64,000 nucleotides of DNA, from NCBI GenBank assembly GCA_037127315.1, contig JBBBDQ010000346.1:3971001-4035000 (forward strand). The letters run 5' to 3'. This stretch comes from Ascarosepion bandense (Eukaryota; Mollusca; Cephalopoda; Sepiida; Sepiidae). Position numbers and translations under genes: made by a program. The notes beneath the pieces were generated by a model. It worked only from the letters and a program-made list of their open reading frames with translations. It was not told the DNA's origin and did no database searches. This document shows positions 19,700 to 29,440 of this stretch, piece after piece (within the stretch, counting starts at the first letter, position 1; the number at the start of each line of letters is the position of its first letter).

Positions 19700-21390
19700 T
19701 TCAATGTCTATATTCAGTAAACTCGTAAAATTAGTACCGTACAAAGCCAAACGGAACATAGTAGACGATAAATTGTTTTGTGCCAACTAATCATTTGCGC
19801 CCTAACGAAAGCTCCGTATGAAAATATTTCTTAATTTTTTTTCCATAATTGGCCAAATGGCAAACAACCTTTTGGCCAAATCAGAAGACTTTTGCCTCAT
19901 TATTCTCTCTACAAACGTTCTTTATAATCAAGATCTGTTGTAATTATCCTATTTTATACTCAGATTGGATAGTAATCTAAATTTTTTATTTCACTGTGTG
20001 CTCACTAAGACATTAGGCGGAGGGCATAAAAAATCATTAGTTGTCAATATCAAGGAATAAAAGAATTCATTTTGCAGCCGTCTGTCGTCATTATTTGTTA
20101 CTATGATCATTATTTGTTATTATGATTATTATTTGTGATTATGATCATATCCTTGGGGAATGAGTTTAATGTTTATTGTATTTTTTCTGTCTAAAACTTA
20201 TTTTTTAAGAAACGGCTATTATAATTATTGTACGAAATCTGATAAAAGATTATCAGAAATGATGCTATAAAAAGAAAACTATATCACATATCCATTCCAA
20301 ATTTGATCCCCTTCTAAATAGTCCTCTTGTGAAGCCCCATTTCCATTGATGATATAATTCTCTTTTACTGAAGCCTCATCGCCTTGAACCATGCTTCTTT
20401 CAAGTAAGATTTGGTTTTTGAAGAAAAAGTCACAAAAGGCTGGATCTGGGTTATATAGTGGTTATCAGATCTAGGGAATTGTGTTCTTGGCCAAAAGCTA
20501 TGGTCAGTATGGTCGTGCTCTGTACTGTGGTGAGACGACCACACTCTACACACTTTCTTTTACAGCACTGCTATAAACAATGGAAGTGAGCGAGAACGTT
20601 ATATCTTAGCGTTATCGTGCTCTTCTACGCGAAATGGACTCTTCCACTTGTTATAGGTAATTACCTACATACTACCACGGAGCAGTTAACACGAGCAGTT
20701 AAAGAGTAGTTAGTAACAGCAGTTGACGGCAACTACTATTCAGGCAATACGCAGCGTAATATTACCTTCGGACTTACTTATTTCTATATTACTTATTATT
20801 AATACTTCCTTTGGATATCTTGCTTCTTGTTATACTAATACACTGTTATGAGTCTACCTTCTTGTTCTTTGTTTTACTTTTAGCACAAACCGGTCACTAC
20901 AACATTGCGACAAAGTTTCGCCACAAGTCCACAACAAATTGGCTACGAAGATCTACAACACTTAGTGTACATGCTCGACAGCGTTCAAAGTCAGTCTGTA
21001 CCAAGCTGCTTCACTCTGTGTACTTTAAATTCGTTACCATAACAACAGTTTCGATACTTTCTGATCAGGCCTTGTATATACTAAATATACATTCTAAAAA
21101 TTAAGTATTGCTTTCACAACTGAAAACATAAGCTGTTTTTTTTTTACGCCTATTGAAATCCTACTTGGGATAGGCAAGTAATTCTACAAAGGGTGTTGGC
21201 TGTTTTGTTTTTATGGCATATCAACCTCGACGGGTCATTTATTGTCAACTAAATTTTATTTATTTATTGCTGGTAATACCTTTTTCTTTCAACAACTTAT
21301 TGCTGTTTTTATATGTTTTGTGTCTAGTAATACTTTTTTCTTTTCGAGTATTAAGATTCATTGGGATTTTTGTTTTTAAGGGCAGGGTCT
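19700..21390. other. about 1.7 kb of low-repeat DNA, unassigned
   Basis: The longest stretch in the window without microsatellites or recognised elements. Short frames (20365-20553 minus, 62 aa; 20811-21104 plus, 97 aa) have no domain I recognise. The 20560-21060 segment, rich in CAGTTAACACGAGCAGTTAA-type repeats, could be a solo LTR, but I found no matching second copy. Confidence 0.4.
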
Positions 21391-21403
21391 CCCAAGTCCT
21401 ACC

Positions 21404-21560
21404 CTTGTTTTTTAACCCATAACTGGAGGGAAAGGACGGATTAATACCTTTCCCAAGGGTACCAGTGCTTAAGTGAATGCGGAATATTTAACTGGAATTC
21501 GAACTCGGCTCACCGATTTCTCTTTCCGAGCCGATATTCACTGCACCACAACCGTCACTA
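21404..21560 (-). mobile_element. SINE family A-type tRNA region and 5' body, 3' truncated
   Basis: Minus strand: head (GTTGTGGTGCAGTGAATATCGG), B-box (GAGTTCGAATTCC), and body to TTATGGGTTAAAAAACAAGG. Directly upstream on the same strand is a 5S-derived sequence (21564-21673), giving a 5S-tRNA composite. Confidence 0.75.
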
Positions 21561-21563
21561 AAC

Positions 21564-21673
21564 GCTTACAGCACCTGGTATTCCCAAGCGGTCACCCATC
21601 TAAGTTCTGACCAGGCTCAACGTTGCTTAAATTCGGTGATCGAGCGAGAACCGGTGAATTCAACGTGATAGGC
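21564..21673 (-). mobile_element. 5S rRNA-derived SINE head
   Basis: On the minus strand, 110 nt align throughout with animal 5S rRNA: CCTATCACGTTGAA, GAAGT-like AATTTAAGCAACGTTGAGCC, TGGTCAGAACTTAGATGGGTGACC and GGGAATACCAGGTGCTGTAAGC. The internal control region of a TFIIIA-dependent Pol III promoter is largely kept. Substitutions and the lack of a poly(T) terminator before the adjoining tRNA-like SINE argue against a functional 5S gene. Confidence 0.8.
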
Positions 21674-21735
21674 CTTACAGGGGTTGTAAAATAAGATTTG
21701 CTAACAGATGTAATCGCCGGTGTTATGCAGCCGCT

Positions 21736-22044
21736 TCACGCTTTCTCTAGCCATGCGATTTGCTTCAGAACAAGTTTTCTTGAAGATATATCTCCATACT
21801 TTTGCCTGCTGGTAGTTTCTTTTATCGACGAAGGAAGTGAATTCTTCAAGAGATGAGAGTTTTTCAAAAACTGTTCTGTGGTGAGGAAGAGCTCTGTATT
21901 GACGAGTTTATTGATGAGCTTCCATTTCCGTATTATGATGAGCCATTTGAAATTTAGCTTCAATGACTGTGGAGATGAATTTTTTGAAGGGTTCATTCCA
22001 GTATGGATCGAAAAATGATGCGTATGTGGCGAACACTTCGTCAT
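21736..22044 (-). CDS. unassigned 102-aa open frame
   Basis: Hypothetical. A lysine- and serine-rich frame (MTKCSPHTHHFSIHTG...) with no recognised domain, membrane segment or repeat. It lies between a 5S-derived SINE and a GATA/CAGA microsatellite with no supporting neighbour. Most likely a chance frame; listed because it is one of the few non-low-complexity frames above 100 codons. Confidence 0.12.
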   Translation of the reverse strand: MTKCSPHTHHFSIHTGMNPSKNSSPQSLKLNFKWLIIIRKWKLINKLVNTELFLTTEQFLKNSHLLKNSLPSSIKETTSRQKYGDISSRKLVLKQIAWLEKA

Positions 22045-22083
22045 GCGTGGCGGACTTATGTATAGATAAAAATTGACAGTTTT

Positions 22084-22103
22084 AGACAGACAGACAGACA
22101 GAC

Positions 22104-22155
<52 letters not shown>

Positions 22156-22156
22156 T
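22084..22156. repeat. (GACA)n(GATA)n microsatellite
   Basis: Five CAGA units run into a GATA array. Confidence 0.95.
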
Positions 22157-22340
22157 TGAACAGGCTAAGGTATACAAATAGATAGCATGCAAATAAGTAA
22201 GAACAATGTTGAAATCGCATAATAATCATTTTCACCATTTATGTTAAAATATCGCAAATATCACATAAAAAAGAGCACTCTTTATAAAAGTAAATGCTTA
22301 GACAGTGGGTCTTTAGCTACGATTTTTTCACTTTCCTCTA

Positions 22341-22345
<5 letters not shown>

Positions 22346-22375
<30 letters not shown>

Positions 22376-22376
22376 G
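22346..22376. repeat. (TA)n at hammerhead unit edge
   Basis: A TA tract directly abutting the 3' edge of the minus-strand HH2 unit. Confidence 0.95.
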
Positions 22377-22610
22377 TCATCCGCAGACAGATCTGTTTCG
22401 CAGCTCATCAGTACGGTTAGACTCCGATTGCTTTTTAACCAGGATTGAAACCCGACCCAATTAGCGTCAGTCGGCGATTCTACCTCTGGGCTATGGGCGG
22501 TCGGTAGAAGAAGGTAGATTTTTTAGCGTGTATATTATCATTATACATGTCCAATAGCCAGAGTGCTCTAATTCATTACTGAATGAGTGATATATCCAAA
22601 GATTCGCTAA
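22377..22610 (-). mobile_element. hammerhead/tRNA-like SINE (family HH2), minus copy
   Basis: Minus strand: ...AGCACTCTGGCTATTGGACA, then a tRNA-like region with A-box (TAGC-CAGAGGTAGAATCGCC) and B-box (GGGTTTCAATCCTGG), AAAAAGCAATCGGA, then the hammerhead region ending GCGGATGACTATATA. The stem II of the ribozyme is deleted here (CTGATGAGCTGCGAAAC), so self-cleavage is unlikely. Confidence 0.75.
22381..22415 (-). ncRNA. defective hammerhead (stem II deletion)
   Basis: Stem I CCGTA/TGCGG, core CTGATGA, GAAA, palindromic stem III ACAGATCTGT and cleavage C are all present, but about 6 nt of stem II are missing compared with the 44408 and 63157 copies. Confidence 0.7.
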
Positions 22611-22659
22611 AAATTAGCATACATGGAGAAAAAAATGTCCCAAGCTCAATAAAAATAAA

Positions 22660-22940
22660 GTTTTAAGAAATCTTGTGTTTATTAAGAGGATAGACTAAAG
22701 CAATTTTTGATTATTAAACTACATTTGTTTTTAATTCTTTTTAGAACATTCAAGACTATGGTTAAATTTAAATACGTTGTTTTTCTGAAGTCAGCCGATG
22801 ACGATAAATTCGTATCGGAATGTTTAGCGTCTTTTTGCCATGAAAAACACATTAATTTACAAATTCTTGCAAAAATAAAATAAATTAATGAAACTTTCGT
22901 GACAGATGAGTGAAATTTTCAGGACTTATCCACAAAAATT
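22660..22940. other. unassigned AT-rich DNA
   Basis: Nothing recognisable. Confidence 0.4.
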
Positions 22941-22956
22941 CAATAAAATTATCACG

Positions 22957-23042
22957 TGATCACCCATCTAGGCACTGACTAAGCCCGATGTTGCTTAACT
23001 TCGGAGAGCTTACAGGAACCGGTTTTCAAACGTGATATAGCA
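22957..23042 (-). mobile_element. 5S rRNA-derived fragment, 3' truncated
   Basis: Minus strand: ATATCACGTTTGAAAACCGG, GAAGTTAAGCAACATCGGGC, and TAGATGGGTGATC; then homology ends, without the 5S 3' stem. Diverged 5S-like sequence. Confidence 0.7.
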
Positions 23043-23104
23043 GTATCTAATATGGAGATATTTTAATGAAATTGGATAAAAAACATTATGTGTATATATA
23101 GATT

Positions 23105-23260
23105 TGGAAAGATGCCGTTTAAATTTCTGGGATAAAATGAGGAAAGAGAACTTGGAAGATTTAACACTCACAAGAAAGAGGTGCAGAAGAAAACAATGTG
23201 TAAGCTACGTAATACGATACATAAAAGAAAGTGCTAGTGACTGTAAGTAGTTCGAAAATC
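23105..23260 (+). pseudogene. possible RTE/CR1-like LINE fragment
   Basis: The plus strand reads FLG-K-MRKENLEDLTLT across a frameshift, then ITY/IRYIKE-like residues. This resembles the FLGHAMRKEGLENL...QRITYLK block of the 1364-2330 element. Short and degenerate. Confidence 0.35.
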
Positions 23261-23284
23261 TCTATAGAGCCAACCGTTAAGTTT

Positions 23285-23719
23285 TCAAAATATCAGTATT
23301 CGAAATCCTGAACTGATGAGACAGATGTGAATAAACTCTAAGCGAATCGACTGAAATTGGTATATGGCTATGATTAAATAGATAGAACTGAATAGCTTGT
23401 GTTTTATATTTCGAATAATGAATCCCTCGCTGGCCACGGAGATTGGTTCAGTGGAGAATGTCAGCATCGGGCCGTGAAAAGGAGGTGGGCAGAAGATGGC
23501 GTTCAAAAATGTTTTCCAATTTCTCTTTTTATTTCCAGTCAGCGCTAACTTCCAAAATGATATTTCCAGGTAGGTAAAAGCGAAAAGAGACGAAGACAAC
23601 AAAACGAGCAAAAAGTAAAAGAAAAAAAGAAATGGTTCCGTATTTACCACGAATCTTATGAAGAAAACGACAAGTAATTCTCCCTTCATATTTAACAAAA
23701 AAGAAAGCGAGATAAGCAA
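23285..23719 (-). CDS. unassigned hydrophobic 144-aa open frame
   Basis: Hypothetical. It has two Phe/Leu-rich stretches (about residues 1-55 and 115-144) but no recognised domain. There is no promoter, splice or homology support. The frame overlaps AT-rich sequence and is probably fortuitous. Confidence 0.12.
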   Translation of the reverse strand: MLISLSFLLNMKGELLVVFFIRFVVNTEPFLFFFYFLLVLLSSSLFAFTYLEISFWKLALTGNKKRNWKTFLNAIFCPPPFHGPMLTFSTEPISVASEGFIIRNIKHKLFSSIYLIIAIYQFQSIRLEFIHICLISSGFRILIF

Positions 23720-23741
23720 ACAAATTTGGCCGATTTTTGGA

Positions 23742-23824
<83 letters not shown>

Positions 23825-23860
23825 CGAGTTAGAGTACGTGAGTGAGTGTGTTTGTTTGTG
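23742..23860. repeat. (TA)n(TG)n compound microsatellite
   Basis: TA run, then TG run, then degenerate GTGAGTGTG sequence. Confidence 0.96.
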
Positions 23861-24132
23861 CGTGTGGCACGCAACTCTTACTCCTCCATACACAGATGGC
23901 GTGACAAATTAGACAAAAAAAAAAAAAATAACAACGTATAACAATATCATTATTATGTTGGATAGATACGATAAAAAACGCTGCTGACGCTTGGACATTA
24001 ATATCTTATTTTCTACCTAATTTCAATAGATAAAACCTATTACTCGTTACGTTTATATATACTGTTCAATAACTACATATCATATTTATGTAAAGATGTA
24101 TAGATAAATTATACAGACAAAGTCTTATAAAG

Positions 24133-24134
<2 letters not shown>

Positions 24135-24203
<69 letters not shown>
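24135..24203. repeat. (TA)n(TAGA)n compound microsatellite
   Basis: A TA tract followed by seven or more GATA units. Confidence 0.96.
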
Positions 24204-24380
24204 GAGGTTTCATTGAAAATGACAGACAAGGTATTATCATTAAGTTTTTTATATAATTTGTCATGTATTCGCATAATGTTTTTTCTTTTCGAAACTCAAA
24301 TTATATAAGAACTGTCCAAAGCTTTTGTACTTTCGAGTGCTTTCGGTTATACTTTTAGCCATTATCATGAATTAATTTTG
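24204..24380 (-). mobile_element. dispersed repeat K (Penelope-terminal-like)
   Basis: It contains AGGTTTCATTGAAAATGACA, ACAAGGTATTAT, and GAGTGCTTTCGGTTATACTTTTAGCCATTATCATGAATT. The same order occurs at 33380-33545. The last block also appears at 13990 next to a Penelope endonuclease remnant, so it is likely a Penelope terminal repeat. Read on the minus strand, TTGATAATGGCT...AGCCGAAAG resembles a decayed hammerhead core. Confidence 0.5.
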
Positions 24381-24650
24381 TTTTATAAATAAGCATGTGG
24401 AAGGTTTATGCATATAGACTTTTGTGGATGTTAAGTTCCGAACACAGTAAGCACGTTGTTTCCGTGTTCATAATTAATGTTACTAAATGTAGGACTTCTC
24501 TTTCTTATTGGTAATGCTTTTATTAGTTTTAATCTTCTTTTGCACGCGGCTGATACTATTATGTATGTATTATCAACAAGGATATCACGGATAATACTTT
24601 GTATGTCATTTTCAATGAAACTTGTATAAAAGAGATATCGTTGCCCAAAT

Positions 24651-24651
<1 letters not shown>

Positions 24652-24709
<58 letters not shown>
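24652..24709. repeat. (TA)n microsatellite
   Basis: A TA tract preceding satellite unit 1. Confidence 0.96.
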
Positions 24710-24712
<3 letters not shown>

Positions 24713-25017
24713 CCAAGTGAAGAGGACTCAAGGCAAGGCCTTTTTTATATTTTGAGTGCTCTGGCATTTATTTTATTATAAACAGTGCTCATTATAATGA
24801 GTATTATAGAGCTTGATATAATATAATTGACATATCCATATAATTATATTATATTATATTATATATATATATATATACCTCCAAGTGAAGAGGACTCAAG
24901 GCAGGGCCTTTTTTATATTTAGAGTGCTCTGGCATTTATTTTATTATAAACAGTGCTCATTATAATGAGTATTATAGAGCTTGATATAATATAATATAAT
25001 TGACATATCCATATAAT

Positions 25018-25057
<40 letters not shown>

Positions 25058-25187
25058 CCAAGTGAAGAGGACTCAAGGCAAGGCCTTTTTTATATTTTGA
25101 GTGCTCTGGCATTTATTTTATTATAAACAGTGCTCATTATAATGAGTATTATAGAGCTTGATATAATATAATACAATTGACATAACC

Positions 25188-25251
<64 letters not shown>

Positions 25252-25564
25252 TATATACCTCCAAGTGAAGAGGACTCAAGGCAAGGCCTTTTTTATATTT
25301 TGAGTGCGCTGGCATTTATTTTATTATAAACAGTGCTCATTATAATGAGTATTATAGAGCTTGATATAATATAATATAATATAATTGACATAACCATATA
25401 ATTATATTATATATATATACCTCCAAGTGAAGAGGACTCAAGGCAAGGCCTTTTTTATATTTTGAGTGCTCTGGCATTTATTTTATTATAAACAGTGCTC
25501 ATTATAATGAGTATTATAGAGCTTGATATAATATAATATAATTGACATAACCATATAATTATAT

Positions 25565-25580
<16 letters not shown>
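24710..25580. repeat. five-unit satellite with TA spacers
   Basis: Units start CCTCCAAGTGAAGAGGACTC at 24710, 24878, 25055, 25258 and 25420 (steps 168, 177, 203, 162). Each has a near-identical non-TA core of about 140 bp. A TA tract of different length separates them, so step differences are due to TA length. Each core contains the 14-bp palindrome CTCATTATAATGAG. Confidence 0.95.

Positions 25581-25602
<22 letters not shown>
25562..25602. repeat. (TA)n(TG)n
   Basis: A compound tract closing the satellite array. Confidence 0.95.
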
Positions 25603-25604
25603 GT

Positions 25605-26115
25605 ATTTAAGCAGCAATCTTTCTTTTGTGCAGGTTTCATGAAAAATGACTGACTAGTTTAAGACTATTCATAACATTAATACATATATAACAGTAATCA
25701 TCAAAAAAGGGCTAATAAAAATGGAAGAATTATTAATTAAAATGAAAAATTCAACACTTAATAATATCAACTAAGAACGTCGCAACAACGTGCTTACCAT
25801 ATTTAGAACATAATGCATACACATGTCCCTACACACATACATAAACACTGCACATACTCAGTTACATGTAAAATAAAATCCATCTTCCATAATAGCCGAA
25901 AGCGCTCCGAAAAACAACATTTGGACAAATTCTATTTAATTTATTTTATGGAAAGAAAAAAAATCACAAGGTTATGAAAAATTACATAGAAAAACTTTAC
26001 CACAATACGTTTTGTGTTATTTTTAATGAAACCTATATATATATATATATAGTACTGTACAAAAGTATTAGGACAAGAACTATTTTATCTTTTGTGAGGC
26101 ATCAAAATAAAGCTT
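25605..26115. other. unassigned AT-rich DNA with one repeat K block
   Basis: AATAGCCGAAAGCGCTCC near 25892 is the reverse-orientation version of the repeat K motif. CAGGTTTCATGAAAAATGAC (25631-25650) also matches repeat K. The rest is unassigned. Confidence 0.45.
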
Positions 26116-26118
26116 AAA

Positions 26119-26119
<1 letters not shown>

Positions 26120-26174
<55 letters not shown>
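26120..26174. repeat. (TA)n microsatellite
   Basis: A pure TA tract. Confidence 0.97.
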
Positions 26175-26178
<4 letters not shown>

Positions 26179-26379
26179 AGATTCTTGTTTAGAAACCACA
26201 AAATAATAACGACAAAAAACTATTATGAGAGATAAAATGTAAGTATATTGAAAAATATATACAACTTGGAACAGTTAGTAGAATCAGGAATACTAGGAAC
26301 ACTAGGAATACTGCTATTAAGAATCAATATATACAATCTTGTAGATAAGAAGTAAGTCCGGATAATAAGTCTATATTCT

Positions 26380-26740
26380 TACCGAACAACTAAGCGGCAG
26401 TACAACTACTCAACTGAACTCCTTATAACTCTTTTACAACGGTATTTACCAGCCTTCCCACGCAAGGCTAGATATGACACAAGGTCATTTTATAGTGGGT
26501 CTTCCCGGCCCAAAAATGTCTGTCTATTTTTCCCCAGTCGTGATTCTACCCTTCGGCAGAACCACGACTGGGTTTGTGCTCTCTGCTCGGAAACAGAGAG
26601 CGCCCTCTACCCGAAGGCAGAAAGCCGACAGTGTCATAGTCGTAACAGCAGAGGCAAATGGCAGCTGCTTTACACTTGCTGCTCTCAGTATAGCAGGATT
26701 ATTTGTACACCTTAGACGAGTCCATTTATTGTGTAATAAA
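26380..26740 (-). mobile_element. LTR-like sequence, inverted relative to 27540-27640
   Basis: Read on the minus strand it has GGAAAAATAGACAG, then GGGCCGGGAAGACCCACTAT, AAAATGACCTT and TTAGTTGTTCGGTAAGAA. A similar order (GGAAAAAAATAGACAGGTG, TCCCGGTGTTCCCACTATAA, AATAGCCTT, TTAATTATTCGGTCAATGAA) lies on the plus strand at 27478-27640. The shared CACTATAAAAT could be an LTR TATA box. A hairpin GTCGTGGTTCTGCCGAAGGG/CCCTTCGGCAGAACCACGAC lies at about 26535-26575. Confidence 0.4.
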
Positions 26741-26752
26741 GAGATGATCCCT

Positions 26753-26754
<2 letters not shown>

Positions 26755-26814
<60 letters not shown>
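26755..26814. repeat. (TA)n microsatellite
   Basis: A TA tract inside the segment between the inverted LTR-like ends. Confidence 0.97.
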
Positions 26815-26816
<2 letters not shown>

Positions 26817-26874
26817 AGCATCTTGGCAAATATCAGCTTACTTTGAAATTCGTGGACTGGCGTTGCAGTATCAC

Positions 26875-27219
26875 AAACAATGAACTCTCCCAAATGACAG
26901 AGGTCACATTACTTGCTGATTTCCAACAGAAACTACAACAAAAATAGATACTACAATGAACTCGAAGAAAAAATAATGTTATATAAGATGTTAACATTCC
27001 ATACTACTTCAAAAAGAATGTCGGGTAGAAACCCCCATCAGTACTTTAAAGAACGATAGGGGTTTCTACCCGACATTCTTTTTGAAGTAGTATGGAGTGT
27101 TAACATCTTATATAACATTAATTTTTCTTCGAGTTCATTGTAGTATCTATTTTTGTTGTAGTTGCTGTTGGAAATCAGCAAGTAATGTGACCTCTGTCAT
27201 TTGGGAGAGTTCATTGTTT
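26875..27219. repeat. large palindrome, 161-bp arms
   Basis: The left arm 26875-27035 and right arm 27059-27219 are near-perfect reverse complements (one difference seen near 26934/27160 and a few more), separated by a 23-nt spacer containing AGTACTTTAAAG. The sequence itself matches nothing else in the window. Confidence 0.95.
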
Positions 27220-27539
27220 TAAGAGAAAGATTTTTAAATTTCAGTTAGAAGCAGCACTACCTGCTCGGTTTATGAATGCCAAATGTTTAATATTACGATT
27301 AGAATTAGAGATAAGGAGAACAGATACTAGACTTTGTTTTAAACCCCATGGCCAATGAGTGATGAAGAGCGTATCTCGAGTAGCACTGACTTCTACCTCG
27401 ACGTCTACCTGGTCAGACTCTCTGTCACCGAGTGGTGAGGAACCCAGACGAGAAAGGAACCCAGACTTTCTGCACGTCTGGAAAAAAATAGACAGGTGCC
27501 CCACCCTGCCTTGTGCAGGTCTATGGGCAATTTGTGCCT

Positions 27540-27660
27540 AGGTTTAAAGTCCCGGTGTTCCCACTATAAAATAGCCTTCTGCCGTATCCAGCCTCAGTGA
27601 AGAGACCAGTAGATAACTTAATTATTCGGTCAATGAAAGCCAAAATTTTCCTTATCAGGA
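27540..27660 (+). mobile_element. LTR-like sequence, right partner
   Basis: See the 26380-26740 entry. TTCCCACTATAAAATAGCCTT and ATTATTCGGTCAATGAAAGCC are the best-matching parts. Similarity is moderate; no TG...CA ends or target duplication could be fixed. Confidence 0.35.
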
Positions 27661-27721
27661 AACAGATTAGCAGGAGTGCGAGGATGACATTACTCAAAAT
27701 TTTGATCTTTTAATTTGATCT

Positions 27722-28145
27722 TTAATCATTTCACTCTAAGCAACGCAGGACCGCCACTGGTGCGCAGGGGGTCATATTGAGAGAAAAATCAAGGTCCAGA
27801 GAAAATCGAAGAAAGAATAAGAGATGGTCGGGAATCAAGGAGATATAAGATGACAATTGATATCGCATTTAAACTTTTAGAGATTGTAGCAACCATGGAA
27901 GCAAGCAAACGGAAGGAAGTTTCACAAATGGGAAGTACGAGAAAAAATCTGTTAAAGTAGAAGAGGTGGTTGCATTTAATGATTTCGACGGTAAAAAGGT
28001 GAGACCTTGAAGCAAATCTAGTAGCACTCGCAAATACACGTGGTCAGGGAATCAGGGAAAAAAGCTCGTCAGAGCAGTTGCCATGAAAATACTCGTAGAA
28101 AAGACAGAGGGACGCCACATCACGTTGGTGAGAAAGTAACAAAAT
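27722..28145 (-). pseudogene. LINE J 3' end, decayed
   Basis: It begins (plus strand) ATCATTTCACTCTAAGCAACGC, GCCACTGGTGCGCAGGGGGTCA, the complement of the LINE J tail. Coding-derived blocks follow: CATTTAAACTTTTAGAGATTG, GGAAG.AAGCAAACGGAAGG and GCAGTTGCCATGAAAATACT. Stops interrupt every frame. It lies 150 bp from a second LINE J copy in the same orientation. Confidence 0.75.
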
Positions 28146-28289
28146 AAAATTTAACCAAGGAAAACTAAGTAAAAAATATATAAATAAAATAAGAAATATT
28201 CCTGTTCTTTAAATCAAACTTGTACTAATGTATTCATTTAAATAACTCTCGTGATTATAAAAACTGCGTGCATTCTTGTTTTATGTTTT

Positions 28290-28545
28290 TTTTTAATTAT
28301 TTCACCCCAACAAAGATAAGACCGCCTCTGAGACGCAGAAGTTAGAGTGTGAAGAAAAAACAACAAAAAACAAAGTACAGAGAATATCGAAGAAAAGATA
28401 AGAGAAAGATGAAGATCAAGGAGATAAAAGATGGCAACTGACGTTGCATTTAAACTTTTGGAGATTGTAGATATCAGGGAAGCAGGCAAACGGAAGAGAG
28501 TTTCACAAATGGGAAGTGCGAGAAAATAAACTATTAGAGTAGCAA
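28290..28545 (-). pseudogene. LINE J 3' end, outer part of an interrupted copy
   Basis: The tail complement ATTTCACCCCAACAAAGATAAG, a GCCTCTGAGACGC block and the GGAGATTGTAGATATCAGGG region match the other LINE J copies up to about 28545, where SINE B starts. The remainder continues at 28915. Confidence 0.75.
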
Positions 28546-28910
28546 TTGGAGTAGATAGAACTTAATTGGAGTAGATAGATCTATCTATCGCCCGGTTCAC
28601 ACTCCACCTACGTCTATTGAACAGGTTAAGCGGCTCATCCCTTGTTCCCTGTTTAGGATGTGGTTTCCGGCTTTCTCTTTTCCAATCTTCTCACTTTGGT
28701 TTCTTTTTTTTTTCAATTGGAGTAGATAGATCTATCTATCACCCGGTTCACACTCCACCCACGTCTATTGAACAGGTTAAGAGGCTCATTCCTTGTTCCC
28801 TGTTTAGATGTGGTTTCCGGTTTTCTCTTTTCCAATCTTTTCACTATTACGTAGCTCCCTGCACATCCGTGGCGTTACCGCCTTGCTCGGGGTGATATGA
28901 TTAAAAAAAA
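28546..28910 (+). mobile_element. SINE family B dimer nested in LINE J
   Basis: Head 1 starts after AATTGGAGTAGATAGAACTT, a partial duplicate start, with GGAGTAGATAGATCTATC at about 28568. The first monomer ends CTTTTCCAATCTTCTCACTTTG. A T-rich linker and the second monomer (head at about 28714, GGTTCACACTCCACCCACG) follow, with the LINE-like tail CCCTGCACATCCGTGGCG...CTTGCTCGGGGTGATATGATTAAAAAAAA to 28910. Confidence 0.8.
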
Positions 28911-28914
28911 AACG

Positions 28915-29100
28915 AAGAGGAGGTTACATTTAGCTATTTAGACGATAAAAGCGTGGGACCCAGATGCCAGTCTAGCAGCATGTGTAAATGCATGTGGTCA
29001 GGCGCCAGGGAAAGACACTCGTCAGAGCAGTTGCCATGAAAATACTGGTGGAAAAGACAGGTAGTCGCCACAAGATGTAGGTGAGAAAATAACTAAAGGC
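28915..29100 (-). pseudogene. LINE J, inner part of the interrupted copy
   Basis: It resumes with GAGGAGGTTACATTTAGCTA and carries GACCCAGATGCCAGTCTAGCA, CGTCAGAGCAGTTGCCATGA and AAAATACTGGTGGAAAAGACA, colinear with 27960-28140. Confidence 0.75.
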
Positions 29101-29324
29101 GGGGGTGCCACGACAGGATCGATTATATTGTAGATCTAGACTCGCTTATTCCACTTCACATACCGATAACCATTGAGTCATTCGCTGATGAATGATATGC
29201 AACTCGCAATCAGTGAAAGTAGTAAGAGAAAACCTTGAGCTTGACGGAGCAAAGTTTTTCTTTTTCAGCATTTCAAAGCAATAAAGTAAATAGAGTGTAA
29301 TGGGTTGCTAAGTGTAAGAGAAAA

Positions 29325-29440
29325 CGAGAAAAGAAAAACTATACCACGAGAGAAGTAGAAGAGATGAAACTGTTAGCAAGGTACTTCTCGAACACCTAGC
29401 GAATCAACTGTAAAATGATGAGACCTTGCCACCAATCTAG
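29325..29440 (-). pseudogene. LINE J fragment before SINE A
   Basis: AATCAACTGTAAAATGATGA and GACCTTGCCACCAATCTAG match the LINE J block at 13430-13470 (ACTGTAAAATGGTAGGACC, GCTAATCTAG). Interrupted by SINE A at 29441. Confidence 0.55.

Noticed and set aside
20560..21060. Solo LTR
   Set aside because: Composition and short repeats are suggestive, but there is no second copy, TG...CA ends or target duplication visible.
21564..21673. Functional 5S rRNA gene
   Set aside because: Substitutions in conserved helices, no terminator, and fusion to a tRNA-like SINE; similar damaged copies lie elsewhere.
23285..23719. 144-aa minus-strand frame as a host membrane protein
   Set aside because: No homology recognised, AT-rich codon use, no splice or promoter context. 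Retained only as a very low-confidence entry.
24710..25580. CRISPR array
   Set aside because: Long, nearly identical 140-bp units with TA spacers of varying length; eukaryotic satellite. No short repeat-spacer pattern or cas genes.
26474..26947. 157-aa open frame
   Set aside because: Runs through a (TA)n tract and into a palindrome arm; no recognisable domain on either side.
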